Assembly (NCBI GenBank): GCA_937877655.1
Contig: CALFJC010000038.1
Span: 1 to 38,217 of the forward strand
Source of the DNA: an uncultured Selenomonadales bacterium
GTDB taxonomy: Bacteria; Bacillota; Negativicutes; Selenomonadales; Selenomonadaceae
DNA: 38,217 bases
Reading direction: 5' to 3'
Positions 31,373 to 38,217 of the stretch are shown one piece after another. How positions within the stretch are numbered: position 1 is the stretch's first letter; each line of letters begins with the position of its first letter. Made by a program: the position numbers and the translations under genes. A model generated the notes under the pieces. That model ran no database searches and was not told where the DNA came from. It was given only the letters and a program-made list of their open reading frames with translations.

Positions 31373-32833
31373 ATGAATCGCAGAATTGTATCGGGCTTGC
31401 TCGGCTATTTAACATTATCCTGCGGCGCGGCAATGATACCGCCGTTTATTTTGGCGGCGACGGCAGAGGAATTTGACGGGGCGGCGGCGTTTTTGCTGTC
31501 AATTTTTTTATGTCTTGCGGCGACATTTGAACTTGAGAGATTCGGCGGCTTGCAGGGAAAAGATAATGTCGGCATTCGCGAAGGCATAGCGATAACGGGC
31601 TTGGGCTGGCTTTTAATTTCAATACTCGGACTCGTGCCGTATTTTGCGGGCGGCTATTTAAATTTGCTTGACAGCCTGACGGAATCATTTTCGGGCTTTT
31701 CGGGGACGGGCGCGACGGTCATTGACGACGTAGAAATTTTGCCGCGCAGTATTTTGCTTTGGCGGAGCATGTCGAATTGGTTTGGCGGCTTGGGGATTGT
31801 GGTAATTTTTATGGCGATAATGCCGCAATTCGGGCGGGGCGGCATGTACATTTTAAAAGCGGAGACAACCGGTCCGACAAAAGATCGTCAAATGCCGAGA
31901 ATTCGCGACAATGCCAAAGCACTTTTTACGATTTATGTTTTGCTTACGATAATCTGCGCGGCTTGTTATTTTTTATGCGGGCTTGAGCCTTTTGTGGCGA
32001 TAAATCATGCGATGACGACTATAGCGACGGGCGGCTTCGGAGTTTATAACGGCACCGTCGGCGAATACGGAAATTTTTATCTGGAATATTGCATGGCGTT
32101 TTTCATGATTGTATCGAGCGGCAGTTTTGCAATGTATGTTGTGGCTTCTCGAAAGGGAGTCGGGGTTATTTGGAAGAATACGGAGTTCAGAATTTATTTG
32201 ACGATAATTTTTGTGGCGGCGGCGGTTGTGGCAACCGATTTGATTTTGGAAATGAAAATTGACATTGAGACGGCGATAAGGTCGGCGATATTTCATGTGG
32301 CAAGCTTAAGTTCGACGACGGGATTTGTGGCGAATGATTTTGATACTTATCCGCCGCTGAGTAAAGCGTTTTTGATGATGACAATGTTTTTGGGCGGTTG
32401 CGCGGGCTCGACGGCGGGCGGCTTGAAAGTTGCGAGGATTATTTTGCTGTTTAAATTTGTCGGGCTGATTGTCCGTCAAAAACTTCATCCGAATTTGATA
32501 ACGCAAGTGACTTTAAGCGGGCGTCCGATTGAGGAAGATGTTGTTTACGGCGCGGCGAAATTTTTCTTTGCGGTTGTGGTGTTGGACGTTTTATTTGCGG
32601 CAGTGATGATGTTTGATGGGATTGATTTTGTGAATTCGATCAGTGTGAGTGTTTCGACGATGGCGAGTGTCGGACCGGGTTTTGGGATTGAGGGCGCGAC
32701 GAGTACTTATTCTTTGTTGCCTAGTTTCAGCAAATTTTGTGCGTGCGGTTTTATGTTTTTGAGCCGCCTTGAAATTTTTACGGTACTTGCGCTGTTGAGT
32801 CCGTCCTTTTGGGATAAGTCCAAGAATTGGTAG
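31373..32833 (+). CDS. trkH: Trk-type potassium uptake membrane subunit TrkH
   Basis: A 486-residue integral membrane protein for potassium uptake. Four pore-loop signatures are visible in order: FSGTGATVIDD near 105, TTIATGGFGVYNG near 225, SLSSTTGFVANDF near 315 and STMASVGPGFG near 430. There are about ten to twelve membrane segments, and the N-terminus is typical of TrkH rather than the shorter KtrB. The nucleotide-binding partner TrkA is not in the window. The upstream gene ends in a USP domain, which also binds nucleotides. The ribosome site is weak (AGGAATC). Confidence 0.93.
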   Translation: MNRRIVSGLLGYLTLSCGAAMIPPFILAATAEEFDGAAAFLLSIFLCLAATFELERFGGLQGKDNVGIREGIAITGLGWLLISILGLVPYFAGGYLNLLDSLTESFSGFSGTGATVIDDVEILPRSILLWRSMSNWFGGLGIVVIFMAIMPQFGRGGMYILKAETTGPTKDRQMPRIRDNAKALFTIYVLLTIICAACYFLCGLEPFVAINHAMTTIATGGFGVYNGTVGEYGNFYLEYCMAFFMIVSSGSFAMYVVASRKGVGVIWKNTEFRIYLTIIFVAAAVVATDLILEMKIDIETAIRSAIFHVASLSSTTGFVANDFDTYPPLSKAFLMMTMFLGGCAGSTAGGLKVARIILLFKFVGLIVRQKLHPNLITQVTLSGRPIEEDVVYGAAKFFFAVVVLDVLFAAVMMFDGIDFVNSISVSVSTMASVGPGFGIEGATSTYSLLPSFSKFCACGFMFLSRLEIFTVLALLSPSFWDKSKNW

Positions 32834-32839
32834 TTGCTT

Positions 32840-33032
32840 CCCCCTTTTTTCAAAAGTGGGTACGCAAAACCATCTCGGCGTATCATTCGGTTGAGTTTAA
32901 AAATAATTTTTGTCATTGAACCTACTTTTCTTTTGCCGCCCCAAAAGAAAAGTAGCAAAAGAAAAGGGGCTCCGACCGGCAAGAAAACATCCTGTTTTCG
33001 TTGCCGGCGGGCGCACATCCTGTGCGCCCGTG
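32840..33032. repeat. Dispersed hairpin repeat, copy B
   Basis: Begins 7 bases after the trkH stop: C-run, TTTTTT/AAAAG hairpin and GTGGG, a spacer of about 70 bases, arms CTACTTTTCTTTTG/CAAAAGAAAAGTAG, then CCGGCAA-GAAAAC (32976-32988), loop ATCCT, GTTTTC-G-TTGCCGG (to 33007), and GGGCGCAC (33009-33016), loop ATCCT, GTGCGCCC (33022-33029). Stem bases differ from copy A in matching pairs. The frames crossing it are not genes. Confidence 0.85.
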
Positions 33033-33090
33033 TCTTCTCTCACCGCTGTAAATCTTTTTCATTACGCATTATCAAAAAGGGGATGTTTTC

Positions 33091-34989
33091 ATGAGTTATG
33101 ATTTCGCGGCAAGCTTGATGAGGATTCTCTCGGAAAAATATCCGACGAAAGAATCCATTTATGAAAAGCTGATTTACCTGCAGTCGCGCTTGTATCTGCC
33201 GAAGGGCACCGAACATTTTATGAGCGATTTGCACGGCGAATACGATTTGTTTCTGCACATAATCAACAACTGCTCCGGCGTCATTCGCGAGAAAGTAGAT
33301 TATGTTTTCGGCGACCTTTTGGGCGAAGAAGAAATTGCGGAGTTTTGCACGCTGATTTATTATCCGAAAGAAAAAATCGCGCAGATTAAATCTCAACAGC
33401 GCGATACTCCCGCTTGGTACAGAAAAAATTTGGCACGGCTGGTTAAACTGTCGAAGTTCATGCGTTTCAAATATCCCGCCTTCAAAATGCGCGAACTCAT
33501 TCCAAACAGCTACGAGACGGTTATTTTGGAATTGCTTAACACTTATCCCGAATCTGACGAGGCGCAGAAAATTTATTACGAAAAACTTTTGAGTTCAATC
33601 GTTGAGATAAACAGCGGCGCAGATTTTATTCATGCTTTTACCGTGCTGATAAAGCGATTGGCGATTCACCGCTTGCATTTGGTGGGAGATTTTTTCGACA
33701 GAGGAGATCGTCCCGACGCAATTTTGAATTTGCTTATGAATTATCCTGAAGAACTTGACATTCAATGGGGCAATCATGACGTGGTTTGGATGGGCGCGGC
33801 TATGGGCAGTGAAGTTTGCATTGCGGCGGTCGTGAGAAATTCTCTCCATTACAACAATACCGACGTTTTGGAGCGCGGCTACGGCATAAGTCTTCGTCCT
33901 CTGACAATTTTTGCGTCGAATCTTTATCCCGAAGAAAATCCCATTCGCGCCGCCGAGTTGACAGCTTTGATGATTATGTTCAAGCTCGAAGGGCAGATGA
34001 TTCGCCGTAACCCCGATTTCAAAATGGACAATCGGCTTTTACTCGACAAAATTAATTTCGACGAAGGAACTATTAATCTCGGCGGACAAATTTACAAGCT
34101 CAACAACATGAACTTTCCGACTCTTGATAGAAATTCCGATGACATTTACAAGTTGACTGCCGGCGAATACGAAATTATTTCGGGCTTGCGAGAAAATTTT
34201 TTGTCGAGCGTCAATCTTCAAACACACGTCGATTTTCTTTACAAAAAAGGCGGCGTCTACGCCTGCCACAACGGCAATTTGCTTTTCCATGCCAATGTTC
34301 CGCTTGAGGAGGACGGCGCGTTTAAAAAAATTTCGTTTGAAGGCGAGACTTACAGCGGCAAAGATTATTTTGATTATGCTGACAGGCGGGCGCGGCGCGC
34401 TTACTACGACAGAAATATTGAAGATTTGGATTTCATGTATTTCCTTTGGTGCGGCTTGCTGAGTCCGACAGCCGGCAGAGAGTTTAGAACTTTTGAACGC
34501 GCCTTTATTGACGACAAGGAAACTTGGAAAGAGCCGTCCGACTCGTATTACAATTTGATTGACGACCCGAAAATTTGCGACAAGATTTTGGAAGAATTCG
34601 GGCTTGACGCGGAGCGCGGGCACATAATCAACGGACATGTTCCCGTTCGCGTTCGCAAGGGCGAAAGTCCGATTAAGGCGGGCGGCAAAGCGGTAATTAT
34701 CGACGGCGGCTTCAGCACGCCTTATCACGAGAAAACGGGCATTTCGGGTTATACGTTGGTTTCCAATTCACGCGGCTTCAGACTTTTGCGCCATCAAAAA
34801 ATTGCGGACGTTAAACTTGCTCTCGCCGAAAACAAAGACATTGAGTCAACGGCGGAGACGGTTGAAATTTTGTCGCGGCATATGACGGTTGGCGATACAG
34901 ATCATGGGCAAGGCATTCGAGATGAAATTGTCGGCTTGCATAAACTTTTGCTGGCTTATCAAAACGGAACGATTCAACCGCAAAATTGA
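33091..34989 (+). CDS. fbp: Fructose-1,6-bisphosphatase, class III
   Basis: A 632-residue gluconeogenic enzyme removing the 1-phosphate of fructose-1,6-bisphosphate. It belongs to the class III (FBPase_2) family, typical of Bacillota. The metallophosphatase motifs are FMSDLHGEYD near residue 45, LVGDFFDRGDRPD near 200 and WGNHDVVWMG near 228, followed by later histidines (GHVPVRVRKGESP). The length fits the 630-670 residue class. ATG 33091 follows AGGGGATG. The second dispersed repeat fills the gap before it. Confidence 0.96.
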   Translation: MSYDFAASLMRILSEKYPTKESIYEKLIYLQSRLYLPKGTEHFMSDLHGEYDLFLHIINNCSGVIREKVDYVFGDLLGEEEIAEFCTLIYYPKEKIAQIKSQQRDTPAWYRKNLARLVKLSKFMRFKYPAFKMRELIPNSYETVILELLNTYPESDEAQKIYYEKLLSSIVEINSGADFIHAFTVLIKRLAIHRLHLVGDFFDRGDRPDAILNLLMNYPEELDIQWGNHDVVWMGAAMGSEVCIAAVVRNSLHYNNTDVLERGYGISLRPLTIFASNLYPEENPIRAAELTALMIMFKLEGQMIRRNPDFKMDNRLLLDKINFDEGTINLGGQIYKLNNMNFPTLDRNSDDIYKLTAGEYEIISGLRENFLSSVNLQTHVDFLYKKGGVYACHNGNLLFHANVPLEEDGAFKKISFEGETYSGKDYFDYADRRARRAYYDRNIEDLDFMYFLWCGLLSPTAGREFRTFERAFIDDKETWKEPSDSYYNLIDDPKICDKILEEFGLDAERGHIINGHVPVRVRKGESPIKAGGKAVIIDGGFSTPYHEKTGISGYTLVSNSRGFRLLRHQKIADVKLALAENKDIESTAETVEILSRHMTVGDTDHGQGIRDEIVGLHKLLLAYQNGTIQPQN

Positions 34990-35017
34990 CTCGGCAAAAA
35001 AAAATTTTAAAAAGTAC

Positions 35018-35046
35018 TTGCCAAAATCGAAAAGGTATGCTATATT
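35018..35046 (+). promoter_or_regulatory. Promoter of the tRNA cluster
   Basis: TTGCCA (35018-35023), 17 bases, extended -10 TGC-TATATT (hexamer 35041-35046), followed by a GC-rich start region 18 bases before tRNA-Lys. Confidence 0.75.
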
Positions 35047-35063
35047 GCGCCTTGTTGGTTGAA

Positions 35064-35139
35064 GGTTCGCTAGCTCAGTCGGTAGAGCACCTGACTTTTA
35101 ATCAGGGTGTCCCGGATTCGAGTTCCGGGCGAGCCACCA
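35064..35139 (+). tRNA. tRNA-Lys (anticodon TTT)
   Basis: Full cloverleaf: acceptor GGTTCGC/GCGAGCC, D arm GCTC...GAGC, anticodon arm CCTGACTTTTAATCAGG, T arm CCGGATTCGAGTTCCGG. Discriminator A with encoded CCA. 76 bases. Confidence 0.97.
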
Positions 35140-35146
35140 TCAAAGC

Positions 35147-35221
35147 GGCGCCATCGTCAAGAGGTTAAGACACCGCCCTTTCACGGCGGGTTCGTGGGTT
35201 CGAATCCCGCTGGCGTCACCA
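35147..35221 (+). tRNA. tRNA-Glu (anticodon TTC)
   Basis: Acceptor GGCGCCA/TGGCGTC, anticodon arm CCGCCCTTTCACGGCGG, T arm GTGGGTTCGAATCCCGC, discriminator A and encoded CCA. It is the substrate for glutamylation, and is separate from the GatCA-dependent Gln-tRNA. Confidence 0.97.
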
Positions 35222-35224
35222 AGC

Positions 35225-35298
35225 GGCCCGGTAGTTTAGTTGGTTAGAATGCCGCCCTGTCACGGCGGAGGTCGTCGGTTCAAGTCCGATCCGGGTCG
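35225..35298 (+). tRNA. tRNA-Asp (anticodon GTC)
   Basis: Acceptor GGCCCGG/CCGGGTC, anticodon arm CCGCCCTGTCACGGCGG, T loop TTCAAGT, discriminator G as expected for Asp. CCA is not encoded (CTC follows), so it must be added enzymatically. Confidence 0.95.
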
Positions 35299-35304
35299 CT
35301 CAAT

Positions 35305-35377
35305 GCCTCGGTAGCTCAGTTGGTAGAGCAGGGGACTGAAAATCCCCGTGTCCGTGGTTCGATTCCGCGCTGAGGCA
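35305..35377 (+). tRNA. tRNA-Phe (anticodon GAA)
   Basis: Acceptor GCCTCGG/CTGAGGC, D arm GCTC...GAGC, anticodon arm GGGGACTGAAAATCCCC, T arm CGTGGTTCGATTCCGCG, discriminator A. CCA is not encoded (TTA follows). Confidence 0.96.
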
Positions 35378-35395
35378 TTATAAAAGAAAATTCAA

Positions 35396-35422
35396 AAGCC
35401 CGCTTCAATCGGCGGGCTTTTT
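35396..35422. terminator. Terminator of the tRNA cluster
   Basis: AAGCCCGC (35396-35403) pairs with GCGGGCTT (35412-35419), followed by T residues. A shorter T-run on the other strand may also serve the chromate transporter gene. Confidence 0.85.
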
Positions 35423-35426
35423 CGTG

Positions 35427-35987
35427 TCATTCGTATTTTTTATCGCGCAGAAGGAAAAATCCTATCACTCCGTCAATCGCAACGAGAATCATGATATTTA
35501 CGCCGAAAAATAAATTTGCAATGAAAGTTCCGATGATTATTACAATCGGCAAAATTAATTTTTTGGAGAATTGTTTTTTGAGTAAATCGATAGCCACGTT
35601 GAGGAGGAGAGCCGTCGCGCCGCATTGCATTCCTTTCAAAACCAGTTGAACATATTCGTTCTCGGCGACGAGATCATAAAATGTGGCGACGATTGTAATT
35701 ATAATCAGCGGCGGCAGGACGGTTGCGAACATGCCCGTCAACGCGCCCAAAACTCCCGCCATGCGATAGCCCAACATTATCGCCGTATTCACCGCCATAA
35801 CGCCCGGCGTCGATTGCGCGATAGCAACCATGTTCAAAGTTTCTTCGTCGCTTATCCAATGATATTCATCGACGTATTTTGCTTTGAGCAAAGGAATTAT
35901 CACGTAGCCGCCGCCGACAGTGAACATACTCACGATAAAAGTTGATTTGAACAGCAGCCAATAAAATTTCTTGTCCGTTTTAATCAT
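35427..35987 (-). CDS. Half-size chromate-ion transporter family protein
   Basis: A 186-residue membrane protein of the CHR (ChrA) family in its short, single-domain form. The hallmark segment FIVSMFTVGGGYVIIPLLKA is at about 15-34 and the APG-type motif appears as IAQSTPGVMAVNTAIMLGYR; about six membrane segments follow. Short CHR proteins usually occur as adjacent pairs (for example ywrB-ywrA in Bacillus), but no second half is next to this one. I start at ATG 35987, which overlaps the stop of the acetyltransferase gene by 4 bases; the longer open frame to 36470 is an antisense-like frame within that gene. Chromate may not be the natural substrate. Confidence 0.88.
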   Translation of the reverse strand: MIKTDKKFYWLLFKSTFIVSMFTVGGGYVIIPLLKAKYVDEYHWISDEETLNMVAIAQSTPGVMAVNTAIMLGYRMAGVLGALTGMFATVLPPLIIITIVATFYDLVAENEYVQLVLKGMQCGATALLLNVAIDLLKKQFSKKLILPIVIIIGTFIANLFFGVNIMILVAIDGVIGFFLLRDKKYE

Positions 35988-36571
35988 ACAAGCAGAGTCT
36001 CCAAGCCGATTTTTTTTACAACCCGCGCAGGATTTCCGAACGCCATAACATTTTCGGGAATATCTTTTGTCACGAGCGATTTTGCGCCGATAACCGAGCC
36101 GCTTCCAATTTTTACGCCCGGCAAAATTGTTACGTCGCCGCCAATCCAAACGTCGTCGCCAATGACAATCGGCTTTGCCATTTCCAAACCTTCGGCGCGC
36201 TTGACGATGTCGAGCGGATGAATTGCCGTGTAAAAGTTGCTGTTCGGTCCGACGAAAACTTTTTTCCCCAGCCGAATTTCCGCGCAGTCCATCAGATAAA
36301 CGTTGTGATTCAAAAAAGTTCCCGCGCCCAAAAAAATATTGTAGCCGTAATCGACCATGAACGGCGATAAAATTTCTACGGCTTCCGCGTCGACGTTCGG
36401 CAAAATCTCCCGCAAAATTTTTCTGCGCCGAGATAAATCTTGCATTTTCGTCACGTTCAATTCCAAGCACAAATCTTTGACAATCGCCCGATCTTCGGCA
36501 AGTTTCGGATCAAAATTCGCGTTGTACCATTGCCCCGCGAGCATTTTTTCTTTTTCCGTCAAAATGTTCAC
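35984..36571 (-). CDS. Maltose/galactoside-type O-acetyltransferase (left-handed beta-helix)
   Basis: A 195-residue acetyl-CoA-dependent transferase. The N-terminal maltose-acetyltransferase segment is EKEKMLAGQWYNANFDPKLA. The hexapeptide-repeat helix follows, with the catalytic histidine in FYTAIHPLDI (about residue 117) and GDDVWIGGDVTILPGVKIG near 138-156, ending in FGNPARVVKKI. Maa, LacA and NodL look alike at this level, so the acceptor sugar is unknown. ATG follows GGAAGGTG. It is translationally coupled to the chromate-family gene. Confidence 0.93.
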   Translation of the reverse strand: MNILTEKEKMLAGQWYNANFDPKLAEDRAIVKDLCLELNVTKMQDLSRRRKILREILPNVDAEAVEILSPFMVDYGYNIFLGAGTFLNHNVYLMDCAEIRLGKKVFVGPNSNFYTAIHPLDIVKRAEGLEMAKPIVIGDDVWIGGDVTILPGVKIGSGSVIGAKSLVTKDIPENVMAFGNPARVVKKIGLETLLV

Positions 36572-36662
36572 CTTCCCAAAAAATTTTTCTACATTATAAC
36601 CAATCGGCTTGACGAATTAAACCTCCGCGCTTAAAATTTTTGGCGAAGGAGGAAATTTTTTT

Positions 36663-38138
36663 ATGGCAATTTACATACCGCGCATTTTGCTTTGCGGAGA
36701 CATTGAAGAGTTCAGAAAAAAAATCGGCGATAAGCCCGTTGAAGTCGTCGAGCAGATTGATTTTAAAGAAAAAAATTTTACGTCGGGAGAAATTCGCAAC
36801 CTGCTGGACGGCACGGCGGAATATTTGATTTTCACGGATGCTTTGGAGCACAGGGAGTATCTTGAAAATTCCGAGTGGAATTCTCAAGTCATGTCGGCAA
36901 CGGCTTTTGCAAAAAAAATTCACGACGGATTTTTTTCAATAAAAGCTCTGGCTCTCCTAAGTCAAGTTATCAATCAAAAAAATTTTAAGCGCGTGCTCGA
37001 CTTCGACAGTTATTTTGCCAAAAGCGATTTCAATACGCGAGGCGGTTTAAATACCGAGATTCATTGTATCGGCGAAAATTTTTATCCGATTATGGAAAAT
37101 GTTTACTCCAAAATTTATCGGACGTTCGAAGAATGCAAATTTCACATTTTCGACGCGATAATTTTCAGTCGCGAACGTTCGCCTGAAGAATTTATTGACG
37201 ATTTCATAAAGACGAATGACGTTGCCGATAAAATTTTGGTATTCGTCAGAAAAAATTCCGCACTTGAGAATTGGCTTGCAGTCAACCAAAAAATTTTCGC
37301 GCAGGTTGAAAGTTTCCAAGTGGAAAACGGCGCATGGCTTTTGTTGAAAAAAATTTTGCCGCCCGCCGATGTCGGAATTTATGTTGTCACGCACAAGGAC
37401 GTTAAACTTTCCAAGCTCCCGAAATGTTATCAAATAATTCATGCGGGGCATGTTCGCGCCGAAAAAAATTTTGGGTATCTCGGCGACGATACGGGCGAAA
37501 ATATCAGCCGCTTAAATCCTTTTCTCGACGAAGTTACCGCGCTTTATTGGATTTGGAAAAATACGAATCACACACACGCCGGCTTTGTCCACTACCGCAG
37601 GTTTTTCACTGGCAACACCGAGCAAAAAATTTATCGTCCCGGCGAATATGTTTTTGACACGAAAAATATTTTGAGCGCGGAAGACATTCTAAAAATTTTG
37701 GGCGAGTATGATATTATCGTTCACACCGAGCGCGTCTGCGACAGAACACAACTTGAGATGATGATTTATTCGACGGGGCAACCGGATCTCGTTCGTTTTT
37801 CCGAGAAAATTGTCCGCAAACATTTGAAAAAAAATCAGCCCGATTATCTCGACGCTTACGAGGAAGTCATTAACGGCTTTGTATTTTTTCTTTATGGAAT
37901 GCACATCACGCGCCGAAATATTTTCGAGGCGTATTGCAAATGGCTTTTTTCGTTTATGATTGATGCGACGGAAGAATTAAATTCTGTCGTGAGGATCGAA
38001 GGGAAAACTTTGGGAGAAATGCCGCATGTTTATTCGCGCATGATGTCATTTTTTGCCGAGAGAATGTTGACGGTTTGGCTGAAAAAAAATCATTTGAAAA
38101 TAAAAATGTTGCCGATAATGTACCGCGACGACGTTTAG
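36663..38138 (+). CDS. DUF4422 glycosyltransferase-like protein with an extra N-terminal domain
   Basis: A 491-residue protein. Residues about 243-480 match DUF4422, found in capsule and LPS loci and thought to be a glycosyltransferase: GIYVVTHKDV, YQIIHAGHV, FGYLGDDTGENISRLNPFLD, EVTALYWIWKN and AGFVHYRRFF. Residues 1-235 are a separate domain I cannot name; its start (RILLCGDIEEF) is Rossmann-like, and the stretch ADKILVFVRKNSALENWL leads into the second domain. No signal peptide. ATG follows GGAGGAAA. It probably works with the SGNH and glycerophosphotransferase genes on surface glycans. Hairpin repeat copy C begins right at its stop codon. Confidence 0.8.
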   Translation: MAIYIPRILLCGDIEEFRKKIGDKPVEVVEQIDFKEKNFTSGEIRNLLDGTAEYLIFTDALEHREYLENSEWNSQVMSATAFAKKIHDGFFSIKALALLSQVINQKNFKRVLDFDSYFAKSDFNTRGGLNTEIHCIGENFYPIMENVYSKIYRTFEECKFHIFDAIIFSRERSPEEFIDDFIKTNDVADKILVFVRKNSALENWLAVNQKIFAQVESFQVENGAWLLLKKILPPADVGIYVVTHKDVKLSKLPKCYQIIHAGHVRAEKNFGYLGDDTGENISRLNPFLDEVTALYWIWKNTNHTHAGFVHYRRFFTGNTEQKIYRPGEYVFDTKNILSAEDILKILGEYDIIVHTERVCDRTQLEMMIYSTGQPDLVRFSEKIVRKHLKKNQPDYLDAYEEVINGFVFFLYGMHITRRNIFEAYCKWLFSFMIDATEELNSVVRIEGKTLGEMPHVYSRMMSFFAERMLTVWLKKNHLKIKMLPIMYRDDV

Positions 38139-38217
38139 CCCCCTTTTTTCCAAAAAGTGGGTTCGCAAAACCGATATTTAAACTACTTTTTCTTTGCTTG
38201 CCCAAAGAAAAAGTAGC
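38139..38217. repeat. Dispersed hairpin repeat, copy C (cut by window end)
   Basis: CCCCCTTTTTTCCAAAAAGT followed by GGG, then GTTCGCAAAACCGATATTTAAA as a shorter spacer than copy B, and arms CTACTTTTTCTTTG/CAAAGAAAAAGTAG. The arms differ from copies A and B in matching positions, keeping the stem. The remaining modules would lie beyond 38217. Confidence 0.8.

Noticed and set aside
32707..33018. Open frame of 103 codons on the minus strand
   Set aside because: It crosses repeat copy B and the antisense end of trkH, with no ribosome site and no family match.
35988..36470. N-terminal extension of the chromate-family gene
   Set aside because: This stretch is an arginine-rich out-of-frame reading of the acetyltransferase gene; the ATG at 35987 has the expected ATGA coupling.

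Overview
The window reads as chromosomal DNA of a low-to-moderate GC bacterium of the phylum Bacillota. Support comes from strong GGAGG ribosome sites, several TTG/GTG starts, the order tig-clpP-clpX-lon, a class III fructose-1,6-bisphosphatase, GatCA, and tRNA genes of which only some encode CCA. I lean towards the class Negativicutes (Selenomonas-like), but this is an inference from overall style and not proven by any one gene. There is no phage, insertion sequence, CRISPR array or rRNA in the window.

Layout. Positions 1-6570 (minus strand): start of a GH1 phospho-beta-glucosidase, a small toxin-antitoxin-like pair with a shortened toxin, and the protein-quality block lon, clpX, clpP, tig. 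Positions 6589-12330: a dispersed hairpin repeat, then a minus-strand block mreB-mreC-mreD-gatC-(exported acetolactate decarboxylase)-gatA. Positions 12303-13622: galE on the plus strand, followed by two decayed copies of its own 3' end that now look like terminators. Positions 13626-19924 (minus): surface-glycan and housekeeping genes: an SGNH-fold protein, a HAD phosphatase, a short divergent FtsZ paralog, serS with a duplicated start region in its leader, and an SGNH-glycerophosphotransferase fusion.

Positions 20022-29552 are the accessory core. A TerD-vWA (TerF-like) gene converges on a coiled-coil gene and on a family of three paralogs. These paralogs carry different N-terminal recognition-type domains (one LamG/ConA-like, two DUF1566-like) on a shared helical C-terminal region. 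The third copy is broken. An HlyD-like gene and a complete RelBE-like module lie in the same region. Positions 29597-32833: an ABC-2 type membrane protein fused to a universal stress protein domain, followed by a TrkH potassium transporter. Positions 32840-38217: a second hairpin repeat, fbp, a four-tRNA cluster (Lys, Glu, Asp, Phe), a half-size chromate-family transporter with a maltose-type O-acetyltransferase, a DUF4422 glycosyltransferase-like gene, and a third hairpin repeat cut by the window end.

The most unusual signals are: (1) the modular paralog family beside the TerF-like gene; (2) a dispersed repeat whose hairpins show compensatory changes and conserved AGGAT/ATCCT loops; (3) three separate cases where a gene end has been duplicated beside itself (galE 3' end, acetolactate decarboxylase 3' end, serS 5' end); (4) a degenerate FtsZ paralog; and (5) the permease-USP fusion next to TrkH.
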